Shown here: piece by piece, positions 1 through 6,947 of the stretch | Layout of the letters: each line of letters opens with the position of its first letter | How positions within the stretch are numbered: position 1 is the first letter of the stretch | Source of the DNA: Nocardia wallacei | GTDB taxonomy: Bacteria; Actinomycetota; Actinomycetes; Mycobacteriales; Mycobacteriaceae | Direction: 5' to 3' | Assembly (NCBI RefSeq): GCF_014466955.1 | Contig: NZ_AP023396.1 | Coordinates: 4,278,001-4,342,000, forward strand | DNA length: 64,000 bases | Translations under genes and position numbers: made by a program | Notes under the pieces: model-generated | What the model saw: the letters and a program-made list of their open reading frames with translations, nothing else | Told to the model about the DNA's origin: nothing | Databases searched by the model: none

Positions 1-1958
1 TGGGTCACCGCCGTGACGCGGCCGGCCCGGTCACGCACGCGCAGGGTGCGGATGAGTACGGCGCGGCGTAGATCGAATTGCTGCCGGTAGGTCAGTATGT
101 CGGTGTCGTCGACGTCGAACCATTCGCTGTCGTCGATCCGCCAGCGGACCGGCAGCCAGTTCGGCAGATTCACCAGGCTTTCGTTGTGCACGGTGCGCCC
201 GGCGATCTCGTCGCGGAGTTCGTTGTAGATCCCGGCCGCGTAGGTGCCCGGATAGTGATGGGCGGCGGCGCGGGACTCGGGTGCCGCGCCACGAGTGGCC
301 AGGTAGCCGTTGCCGACAGTGCACAGCGCTTCGCGCAGCTTTTCCGTGGCCGGGTCGTAGCCGTCATAGGTCAGTAGCCACGAGTCGGAGGCGGCGGCCT
401 CGTCAGCTCCAGAGAGCAGTTCGGCGAGCCGGTCGAGAAAGTCGCGGACCCGCGCGGGGCCGTCCAGCGCGAAATGCGCCGCGGTGCGTCGATCACCGTT
501 CTCGGCCTGACGGACCACGATCGGTATGCCGTCGGAGGCGATCGCGTCGAACGCGTCTTCATCGGTCAGGTCGTCACCGGCGTAGACGGGCCGAGCGGGC
601 ATCCCGAGCCGGTCCATGATCCATTGCAGCGCAAGGCCTTTGTCCCAGTCCACGTCCGGTTGCAGCTCGGTGACCATGCGGCCGTTGGTCACCCGTAAGC
701 CGAGCCGCCTGCCGATCTCGTGCGCGGCACCCACAACCTGGCCGACGGCTGTGCGGGCGACGTTGCGGTGATGGACGGCGACCGCGAATCGCTTGTGCTC
801 CACCCGCACTCCGGCGACGTTCCGCAGCCGCTGTTCGATGTCGGCGGCGGCGCGCGCCAACACGGGTTCCGCCACCGCCCCGGCCTCGTGGATGTGCACT
901 GTGCCGTCGGGTGCGCAGAGTTCGTAGCCGTGGCTGCCCGCATACCAGAGCCCGTCCACCCCGACTCGCTTCCGCACATCATCGAGCCCGCGGCCACTGA
1001 CGATCGCGACCGGGCACACCCGCGCCAGCGCGGCCAGCGACTCCCCCGCGCCGTCGACCAGCGTCGCAGCGTCCGGATCGGCCACGATCTCGGCCAGGGT
1101 GCCGTCGAAATCCAGGAGGACGGCCGCGCTGTCGGCGTCCAGCAGGTCAGCGATTTGCGGCCACGCGGCCACCGCGTCCGGCAGATCCCACATTTTCCGG
1201 AAGCCATCACGTACCCGGACACCGGCCAGATCGGTGACCACCACATCAGCGCCCGACCCGCGCAGCCGATCGGCGTGGCCACTCCGATCCACTCCGATGA
1301 CCAGCCCGAATCCCCCGCCACGACCGGCGGCCACCCCGGCTTCGGAGTCTTCGACCACCGCGGTGCGCACCGGGTCGGCGCCCAGGCGGCGGGCCGTCTC
1401 GACGAGCATCGCCGGATCCGGTTTACCCGGCAACGCCAGCTCCTGCGCCACAAGGCCGTCCACTCGAATTCGGAACAGGTCGGCGATCCCGGCCGCCGTG
1501 AGTACCTCGGCGCAGTTGCGGCTGGCGGAGAAGACCGCGGTGCCGACGCCGGCGCGGCGCAACCGCCGGATCAAGGCGATCGTCGACGCGAACGCCGGTA
1601 CACCGTCACGGTGGAGCCGGGACAGAAAGAGGCGGTCCTTGCGGTTGCCCAGTCCGCAGATCGTCATCGCGTCGTCGGGATCGGCCGGCTCGCCGAAGGG
1701 CAGGAGAATGCGCCGCGCGGTGAGGAAATCCGCGACACCGTCATAGCGCGGTTTGCCATCCACATACCGCTCATAATCGGCGGTGGTGAACGGAGCGGTG
1801 TCCTCTCCGGCCGAGGCCGGGCGGGTCGCGAGAAACGCATCGAACAATTCTGTCCAGGCGGCGAAATGAACCGACGCGCTGTCGGTCACGACGCCGTCCA
1901 TGTCGAAGATCACCGCGTCGTAGCGGCGCGTGTCCAGCGTCGGCCCTGCCGTCGACAT
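1..1958 (-). CDS. otsB1: OtsB1-like fusion: HAD phosphatase, trehalose-6-phosphate phosphatase, GH65 (3' end outside window)
   Basis: Partial gene, 652 codons visible, running off the left edge. An N-terminal HAD/beta-phosphoglucomutase-like domain begins with FDMDGVVTDS near residue 16. A second HAD domain of the trehalose-phosphatase family starts with LLDFDGTLAEIV near residue 284 and contains the late motif YAGDDLTDEDAF. The beginning of a glycoside hydrolase family 65 domain (LREALCTVGNGYLATRGA) follows at the window edge. This order matches M. tuberculosis OtsB1 (Rv2006), a DosR-regulon member. The TPP domain would convert trehalose-6-phosphate to trehalose; the activity of the other two domains is inferred. 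ATG start chosen because the N-terminal HAD motif follows directly. A DosR-like box lies about 46 bp upstream. Confidence 0.88.
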   Translation of the reverse strand, partial: MSTAGPTLDTRRYDAVIFDMDGVVTDSASVHFAAWTELFDAFLATRPASAGEDTAPFTTADYERYVDGKPRYDGVADFLTARRILLPFGEPADPDDAMTICGLGNRKDRLFLSRLHRDGVPAFASTIALIRRLRRAGVGTAVFSASRNCAEVLTAAGIADLFRIRVDGLVAQELALPGKPDPAMLVETARRLGADPVRTAVVEDSEAGVAAGRGGGFGLVIGVDRSGHADRLRGSGADVVVTDLAGVRVRDGFRKMWDLPDAVAAWPQIADLLDADSAAVLLDFDGTLAEIVADPDAATLVDGAGESLAALARVCPVAIVSGRGLDDVRKRVGVDGLWYAGSHGYELCAPDGTVHIHEAGAVAEPVLARAAADIEQRLRNVAGVRVEHKRFAVAVHHRNVARTAVGQVVGAAHEIGRRLGLRVTNGRMVTELQPDVDWDKGLALQWIMDRLGMPARPVYAGDDLTDEDAFDAIASDGIPIVVRQAENGDRRTAAHFALDGPARVRDFLDRLAELLSGADEAAASDSWLLTYDGYDPATEKLREALCTVGNGYLATRGAAPESRAAAHHYPGTYAAGIYNELRDEIAGRTVHNESLVNLPNWLPVRWRIDDSEWFDVDDTDILTYRQQFDLRRAVLIRTLRVRDRAGRVTAVT

Positions 1959-2003
1959 ATCGTGCACACCCCCACTGTGGTCGCGGCCGCGGCGGACCGG
2001 CAA

Positions 2004-2017
2004 GGGTCGCAAGTCCC
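2004..2017 (-). promoter_or_regulatory. DosR-like box upstream of the otsB1-like gene
   Basis: On the minus strand this reads GGGACTTGCGACCC, matching the M. tuberculosis DosR core GGGACTTTAGTCCC at 11 of 14 positions by eye. It ends 46 bp before the ATG of the otsB1-like gene. Binding is inferred. Confidence 0.55.
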
Positions 2018-2063
2018 GGTTCGCCCATGCGAGCGGAGGACGGCGGCGCAGCCTCGCCCGCTA

Positions 2064-2477
2064 TCACGATTCGTCGGCCGGGCCGGCATTCTCCTCGATG
2101 ATTCGGCGATGTAGTTCTGTGGTCATGACGTGAATGGCCCGGGTCAGTTCGGTGTTCGTCTCGAGTTCGAGTTCTTCCTCGGCGAAGTCGTGATCGGCTT
2201 TCAGTTGCTGGAACTCGGCCGCACGGTTCTGCCCGATCATGACGAAGGTCGACAGGAAGATCGCCTCCAGCGACACCACGAGCGTCAGCGTCGGCCACGG
2301 ACTGTCCTCGCAGAGAATCATCCACCCGGCGAACCCCGCCGCATGGAGATAGACGAAGGGCATCGATCCGGCGAACCGAGTGGTCCAATCCGCCAACCGC
2401 AGCTGCCAGTTGTCCCTGCGCCTGCTCCGGAAGTCGACCACAACCGGATGCTGATCGGCGCGGGGTGGTTGTGACAT
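2064..2477 (-). CDS. DUF1003 family membrane protein
   Basis: 137 residues. A polar N-terminus is followed by two membrane segments (about residues 35-57 and 65-85) with DUF1003-type sequence (GSMPFVYLHAAGFAGW, then LTLVVSLEAIFLSTFVMIGQNR-like), and then an acidic, probably coiled-coil C-terminus rich in E and L. The family is widespread, membrane-bound and of unknown function. The start was set at the ATG preceded by GAGGAG rather than at upstream in-frame starts that would add a 67-residue arginine-rich stretch unlike the family. It is divergent from the small gene and phosphotransferase/ATPase operon to its right, and the shared upstream region has a weak DosR-like site. Confidence 0.82.
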   Translation of the reverse strand: MSQPPRADQHPVVVDFRSRRRDNWQLRLADWTTRFAGSMPFVYLHAAGFAGWMILCEDSPWPTLTLVVSLEAIFLSTFVMIGQNRAAEFQQLKADHDFAEEELELETNTELTRAIHVMTTELHRRIIEENAGPADES

Positions 2478-2533
2478 CAGCGAACTCCTCAGCGAATCGG
2501 ATGATGAAGGTCGGTAGTCGCCGCGATCCCTGT

Positions 2534-2547
2534 GGGACCTTCTCCGC
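2534..2547 (+). promoter_or_regulatory. Weak DosR-like box in a divergent promoter region
   Basis: GGGACCTTCTCCGC matches the DosR core at 9 of 14 positions: the left half-site is intact and the right half degenerate. It lies 57 bp from the DUF1003 start and about 110 bp from the small gene on the other side. The 2478-2656 stretch holds no other recognisable feature. Confidence 0.3.
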
Positions 2548-2656
2548 TCGAGAACGGCCATTGGACCCGTGCTCGGGTGCCGGTACATCGGCGATCTTGG
2601 AGGCACCGGATCCCGGATCACCCGATTGCGGGGGCACGCACACGAAGGAGGCCGGT

Positions 2657-2839
2657 GTGGCCGAACTGCGAAATACACCGCACGTCAGCCAGGCGCACGA
2701 CCCGGTGGTATGGCCCGACCCCAGCCCGCTCACCTCATGGTGGGACGACGTCATGAGCGACGATGCAGCGCGCGCAGGGCGCATTCGCCGCAGGGACGTC
2801 CGGCCTCTCCCCGCTCCCGGCCATCACTTTGTGTACTGA
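2657..2839 (+). CDS. Small protein upstream of the phosphotransferase/ATPase gene
   Basis: A 60-residue reading frame beginning with GTG five bases after a near-perfect Shine-Dalgarno sequence (AAGGAGG, 2645-2651). It stops only four bases before the ATG of the following phosphotransferase/ATPase gene, which suggests an operon. The middle is tryptophan-rich (WPDPSPLTSWWDDVM) and the C-terminus basic. About three quarters of codons end in G or C, as expected for a real gene here. I recognise no family. The ribosome binding site, spacing and codon pattern support translation; function is unknown. Confidence 0.45.
   Translation: MAELRNTPHVSQAHDPVVWPDPSPLTSWWDDVMSDDAARAGRIRRRDVRPLPAPGHHFVY
2793..2806 (+). 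promoter_or_regulatory. Possible weak DosR-like half-palindrome
   Basis: GGGACGTCCGGCCT has an intact left half-site but only 9 of 14 matches. It lies inside the small upstream gene, 38 bp before the next ATG, so it may be coincidental. Confidence 0.15.
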
Positions 2840-2843
2840 GACC

Positions 2844-4298
2844 ATGCCGCACGACGAGCCTTTCGCCGTCCTCCACGAAACCCACTCCGCGGTGGTCCTG
2901 ATACAGGGCGATCGCGCGTACAAGATGAAGAAGCCGGTCGTCACCGATTTCCTCGATTTCGGCACTCTCGCACGGCGCGAGCAGGCGTGTGCGCGCGAGC
3001 TGGAGCTGAACCGGCGACTGTCGCCGGACGTCTATCTCGGCGTCGGGCGACTCACCGATCCGACCGGGGGACCCGGCGAACCGGTCCTCGTCATGCGACG
3101 CATGCCGGACGCCGCGCGGTTGTCCACCGTGGTCGCCGGTGCGCGGGAGGCCCAGAGCGCACTGTCGGCGCTGACAAGGGTGCTCGCGGAATTTCACGAC
3201 CGCGCGAACCGAAGCCGGGAGATCGACCGTGCCGCGCAAGTTTCCGCGGTTCGCGCTCGATGGGATTCGCTGCTGGACGGGCTCACCGATCCACCGGTGT
3301 CCGAGGCGCGCGTACACCACCTCCGGCGTTTGGTGACGAGGTATCTGGACGGCCGGAAGCCGTTGTTCGACAAGCGGATCGCGACCGGGCGGATCGTGGA
3401 CGGGCACGGGGATCTGCACGCCGGTGACATCTTCGTGTTCCCCGACGGCTTCCGCGTCTTGGATTGCCTCGACTTCGACGACACACTGCGCCACGTCGAC
3501 CGACTGGACGACATCGCTTTCCTGGCAATGGATCTGGAATTCCTCGGCCATCGCGATATCGCCGATACGCTACTCGCCGAGTATCTGACCCGCACCGACG
3601 ATCCCGCGCCGCCGTCGCTGCGACACCACTACATCGCCTACCGAGCGGTGGTCCGCGCCAAGGTGAACTGCATCCGCTGCCGACAGGGCGCCGACGACGC
3701 GGCCGACCACGCCGCCCGCCACGTCGACCTGGCGATACGGCACCTGGAGGCCGGTGCGGTCCGGCTGGCGCTGGTCGGCGGATTGCCGGGCACCGGGAAG
3801 TCGACTGTCGCACAAGCGCTGGCCCACGAGACCGGCGCGATCCTGTTGTCCAGCGACCATATCCGCGCGGGCCGCCGGGCACAGGGCGTGCTCGCCGGTC
3901 CGGCGGGCGTCTACGGTGGCGGCGCCTACCGTCCGGACGCGCGGGCTCAGGTGTACGCAGTCATGCGCGCCGAGGCCGAGACACTGCTGGCAGCCGGCCA
4001 CTCGGTGGTGCTCGACGCCAGCTGGTGTGCTGCCGACGAGCGCCGCCGCGCGGCCCGATCGGCCGCCGACACCCACGCCGAGCTCGTAGAGATCCGCTGT
4101 ACCGCACCGCCTTCGGTCGCCACGGCGCGCATCACGGCCCGCCACGGCGGCGAATCCGAGGCGACGCCCGCGATCGCCGCCGCGATGGCCGCCGACCAGG
4201 CATACTGGCCTGCTGCGGTCAGCCTGGACACCACCCGCCCGCTGCCCGATAGCATCCGCGCCGCGTTGTGCGTGTGGGAGCGAACAGGCGAGCGCTGA
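2844..4298 (+). CDS. Bifunctional aminoglycoside-phosphotransferase-like / AAA-type ATPase (Rv2004c-like)
   Basis: 484 residues in two halves. Residues about 1-300 have an APH/choline-kinase-like fold with the catalytic loop HGDLHAGDIF at 188-197 and the metal-site stretch LDCLDFDDTLRHVDRLDD. The usual Asn of the HxDxxxxN motif is Asp195 here, so phosphotransferase activity is uncertain. Residues about 305-484 are a P-loop kinase-like domain with Walker A GGLPGTGKST at 312-321. The architecture matches M. tuberculosis Rv2004c, a DosR-regulon gene adjacent to Rv2005c/otsB1, and the same neighbour (otsB1-like) is found here. Substrate unknown. The ATG chosen follows the small upstream gene by four bases. 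Confidence 0.88.
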   Translation: MPHDEPFAVLHETHSAVVLIQGDRAYKMKKPVVTDFLDFGTLARREQACARELELNRRLSPDVYLGVGRLTDPTGGPGEPVLVMRRMPDAARLSTVVAGAREAQSALSALTRVLAEFHDRANRSREIDRAAQVSAVRARWDSLLDGLTDPPVSEARVHHLRRLVTRYLDGRKPLFDKRIATGRIVDGHGDLHAGDIFVFPDGFRVLDCLDFDDTLRHVDRLDDIAFLAMDLEFLGHRDIADTLLAEYLTRTDDPAPPSLRHHYIAYRAVVRAKVNCIRCRQGADDAADHAARHVDLAIRHLEAGAVRLALVGGLPGTGKSTVAQALAHETGAILLSSDHIRAGRRAQGVLAGPAGVYGGGAYRPDARAQVYAVMRAEAETLLAAGHSVVLDASWCAADERRRAARSAADTHAELVEIRCTAPPSVATARITARHGGESEATPAIAAAMAADQAYWPAAVSLDTTRPLPDSIRAALCVWERTGER

Positions 4299-4409
4299 CA
4301 CCGGCTCGGGCGATCCACCGCGCTGTTCGGCCGCGGGTTGCCCAGCGGGCCGCCCATTCCGGCCGCTACCGAGGCCCGGCCGGGCGTTGTCTGCCGCTGT
4401 GCCACCGCA

Positions 4410-4895
4410 TCATTGATCCCGGCGCCCGCGGCATGGCTCCACGCGGAACACCGGGTAGTCGGCGGCGATCGGCTCGAACGCCGAGGGCGGTGCCTCCCGC
4501 CCTACCGGAATATGCGGTCGCGCACCGGGCGCCACCTGGACGTAGCGCCACAGCACAGGCGCCCGCCGACTCGGCTCGACCTCGATGAGCCGCACCGTTT
4601 CCCGGCGGCCGTGCCGCAATACCGCGTGGCCGTCCGCGGCCCGCAGGTTGCGCACCCAGTTCGTGTGCTCCCCCAGCATCGACACCACGTACCGTCCGCC
4701 GTCGTGGTCGGTCAGCACCACGGGGAACCAGACCGTACGGCCACTGCGGCGGCCCCGAACGCCGAGCGCCGCCGCTCGATGCGGCAGCACACCGAGCCCG
4801 AACGCCCACGCTGACCACCGATTCTGTAGTCGCGCAAAGGCATTCGGACGCCCGCCCCGGTACAGCCACCGCAAGTAATCTCCGTACCACCCCAT
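4410..4895 (-). CDS. Deazaflavin (F420)-dependent nitroreductase family protein (Ddn-like)
   Basis: 161 residues of the Ddn/FDOR split-barrel family, which uses reduced cofactor F420 to reduce quinones, nitro compounds or other acceptors. Typical features are the central stretch LGVRGRRSGRTVWFPVVLTDHDG, then the conserved LGEHTNWVRNLRAADG and a late PVFRVEP. The start was set at ATG 4895, which has AAAGGA six bases upstream; an in-frame start 63 bp further out is less favourable. It lies 59 bp downstream of pfkB on the same strand, so co-transcription from the pfkB promoter is likely. The specific substrate cannot be predicted. Confidence 0.82.
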   Translation of the reverse strand: MGWYGDYLRWLYRGGRPNAFARLQNRWSAWAFGLGVLPHRAAALGVRGRRSGRTVWFPVVLTDHDGGRYVVSMLGEHTNWVRNLRAADGHAVLRHGRRETVRLIEVEPSRRAPVLWRYVQVAPGARPHIPVGREAPPSAFEPIAADYPVFRVEPCRGRRDQ

Positions 4896-4954
4896 GAGCG
4901 ATCCTTTCATCCCCAGAAGCCCGGACGACAGGCGATCACCAGCCGAGCGGACCG

Positions 4955-5893
4955 TCATCCGAGCACGGTGGCCGAGCCGGTAAGGTCGTGATACAGCTGG
5001 CGAATTCGCGACGGTAGCCCCACGCCCGTCCCGGGTGTCGTCAGTGTGGCGGTGGCCGCGGCGATCCCGAGACGAACGGCGTCATCGAGATCCAGCCCGC
5101 GGGCCAGCCCGACGGTGAGACCGCCGACCATCGCGTCACCCGCTCCGATACCGCTACGCACCGGCACCGTGATCGGCGCGAACCACTCGTCTCCCGCCGC
5201 GGTGACGGCCAGCGCGCCTTCCGCACCCAGCGACACCACCACGATCCGCGCGACACCGGCCGCGATCAGCTCACGTGCCGCGGTCACCTGGTCGGCCCGG
5301 TTCGGTAGCGGGTGCCCGACACAGTCGGCGAGTTCCCGCACACTCGGCTTCAACAGATACACACCACGGCGCATGGCGCGCAGCGGTGCGCCGGAGGTGT
5401 CGAGGATCAACGGCACACCCAGCGTGTCGGCGAGGTCGGCCACCTGCTGGAAGTAGGTTTCCGGCACACCGGGAGGCAGACTTCCGCTGGCGACGAGATA
5501 CCTGGCGGAACGGGCGACCTCCTCGACCGCTGCCAGACACCGATGCTGTTCGGCCGGGGTCAGCCGTGCCCCCGGGAACACGAATCGGTACTGCCGGCCG
5601 GAGCCGGTGTCGCTGACCGAGAAGCTCTCTCGCGTCGGTTCCGCGACCGGCACGGCCCGGACGGGTACCGCCGCGCGGACCATCTCGATGAGAAACCGCC
5701 CCGTGTGCCCGCCCGCCGGGAAGACCGCGGTGGCCGATTCCCCCAGGGCCACCGCAGTGCGCGCGACGTTGACTCCACCGCCACCGGGATCGAACCGCGG
5801 TGTGCTACAGCGCATTTTATCGGTGGGAAGCAATGCCGGGGCGCGGGTGGCGATGTCGACCGCGGGGTTCATCGTGAGCGTGACGATCGACAT
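4955..5893 (-). CDS. pfkB: PfkB-family sugar (fructose-phosphate) kinase
   Basis: 312 residues with the N-terminal signature MSIVTLTMNPAVDIAT, a glycine-rich substrate-binding region (FDPGGGGVNVART), and the C-terminal ATP/anion-hole motif SGIGAGDAMVGG with the catalytic Asp. The closest known type is M. tuberculosis PfkB (Rv2029c), a DosR-regulon phosphofructokinase; reaction: fructose-6-phosphate or fructose-1-phosphate phosphorylation with ATP. Start supported by AGGAAGG upstream. The start region and promoter are duplicated at 35.7-36.3 kb, where pfkB survives only as a 36-codon stub beside hspX. Two DosR-like boxes lie upstream. Confidence 0.9.
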   Translation of the reverse strand: MSIVTLTMNPAVDIATRAPALLPTDKMRCSTPRFDPGGGGVNVARTAVALGESATAVFPAGGHTGRFLIEMVRAAVPVRAVPVAEPTRESFSVSDTGSGRQYRFVFPGARLTPAEQHRCLAAVEEVARSARYLVASGSLPPGVPETYFQQVADLADTLGVPLILDTSGAPLRAMRRGVYLLKPSVRELADCVGHPLPNRADQVTAARELIAAGVARIVVVSLGAEGALAVTAAGDEWFAPITVPVRSGIGAGDAMVGGLTVGLARGLDLDDAVRLGIAAATATLTTPGTGVGLPSRIRQLYHDLTGSATVLG

Positions 5894-5930
5894 CGCACCA
5901 CCTTCCTGGGGTCCGGCCCGGCCGGTCGCC
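5845..5930 (-). repeat. Duplicated segment copy A, part 1 (pfkB start region)
   Basis: The pfkB ribosome binding site, start and first codons are nearly identical to 35718-35804. Both copies share the run encoding MSIVTLTMNPA and the flanking leader. In copy A this part is followed after about 20 bp by part 2; in copy B the two parts are separated by the hspX gene. Confidence 0.8.
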
Positions 5931-5950
5931 GGGTGCGGTCTCGATGTTTC

Positions 5951-6038
5951 GGCACTGTCGATTCCACGTTGATCGCGGCGGCGCGGGTAGGGCATCGAGT
6001 AGGTCGCATCGGTGGCCGAAGTCCCGGCCGATACCGGC
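5951..6038 (-). repeat. Duplicated segment copy A, part 2 (promoter region)
   Basis: About 83% identical by eye to 36244-36330, the promoter of hspX. It contains a DosR-like box at 6012-6025. The promoter appears to have been inherited with pfkB while hspX itself is missing. Confidence 0.78.
6012..6025 (-). promoter_or_regulatory. DosR-like box upstream of pfkB
   Basis: GGGACTTCGGCCAC on the minus strand, 10 of 14 matches to the DosR core. It is equivalent in position to the hspX box at 36305-36318 and lies 119 bp before the pfkB start. Confidence 0.5.
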
Positions 6039-6062
6039 GAACGCGGTACACCGCCGCACGCG

Positions 6063-6076
6063 ATGACCTTGGTCCC
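6063..6076 (+). promoter_or_regulatory. Second DosR-like box upstream of pfkB
   Basis: ATGACCTTGGTCCC, 10 of 14 matches. The identical 14-mer occurs at 37418-37431 before a flavodoxin gene. The rest of the 5894-6251 gap contains the duplicated promoter and no further gene that I can support. Confidence 0.5.
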
Positions 6077-6251
6077 TGGCATCGAAGGAGTTCTCCCGCG
6101 GCGGCTCGACCCGCGGCATCGCCACACTGAGACAACCGGACCGATCTTCGCGGACCGGTGGCGGTGTAGTTCGTAACGCAGGCAGCGGAGGTGCGCGATC
6201 GACGAGCCGTCCCCGCCGCGCCCGAACGGTGACTCCGCAGCGGTCGCGTAC

Positions 6252-6947
6252 GTGCGGCCACCACGGTTCCACTGGCTGGCGCTGGGTTGCGTCGGCGCGA
6301 CCGCCGCGGTGATGTGGGTCACCGAATCGGGCGTCGCCGACGCCGCGGATCGGTTCGTCTTCCACCTGGTCAATTCTGTCCCGGACGGAGGGTATCGGCC
6401 GCTGTGGGTGATGCAGCTGCTGGGCGTACTCGGCGCACCGATGGCCGTGGCGATCGCCGCGTTCCTGACTCGCCGACGGCGGCTGGCGGCGGGAATGCTG
6501 TTGCTGGCACCGACGAAGCTTCTGGTGGAGTACGACATCCTCAAGGTGCTGGTCGACCATGAGCGTCCCGGCACGGTGGTACCCGGCGCGATCCTGCGGG
6601 ATGTCCCTGCCGCGGGGCTCGCGTTCCCGTCAGGACACGCGATCATCGTCTTCGGGATGGCGACATTGTTGTCCCCGTACCTCGACAGCCGTTGGCGCGT
6701 CGGTCTTTTCGGCGCGGCAGTCGCCGCAGCGGTGGCGCGGGTCTACCTCGGGGCGCATACGCCGTTGGACGTCCTCGGCGGCGCCACCGCCGGGATCGCG
6801 CTCGGCGCGCTGCTGAATCTCGTTGTCGGCGTTCCCGCGCCGCGGCCCGCGACAACCGGCCGTACCGATCCGCGACGAAAGACCCTGACCGGCAGCGGAC
6901 GCCGGTGGCATGGTTCCGGTGAACCGAAGAAGGGCAACCGAGCATGA
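6252..6947 (+). CDS. PAP2-type (phosphatidic acid phosphatase) membrane phosphatase
   Basis: 231 residues, about five to six membrane segments. The three acid-phosphatase motifs are present in order: KVLVDHERPG (motif 1, Kx6RP), FPSGHA (motif 2) and ARVYLGAHTPLDVLGG (motif 3, with the catalytic His). Such enzymes dephosphorylate lipid or isoprenoid phosphates at the membrane. A basic tail ends the protein. GTG start; no clearly better in-frame start was seen. Its stop overlaps the ATG of the next gene (ATGA), so the two are translationally coupled and probably act together on a lipid substrate. Confidence 0.85.
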   Translation: MRPPRFHWLALGCVGATAAVMWVTESGVADAADRFVFHLVNSVPDGGYRPLWVMQLLGVLGAPMAVAIAAFLTRRRRLAAGMLLLAPTKLLVEYDILKVLVDHERPGTVVPGAILRDVPAAGLAFPSGHAIIVFGMATLLSPYLDSRWRVGLFGAAVAAAVARVYLGAHTPLDVLGGATAGIALGALLNLVVGVPAPRPATTGRTDPRRKTLTGSGRRWHGSGEPKKGNRA

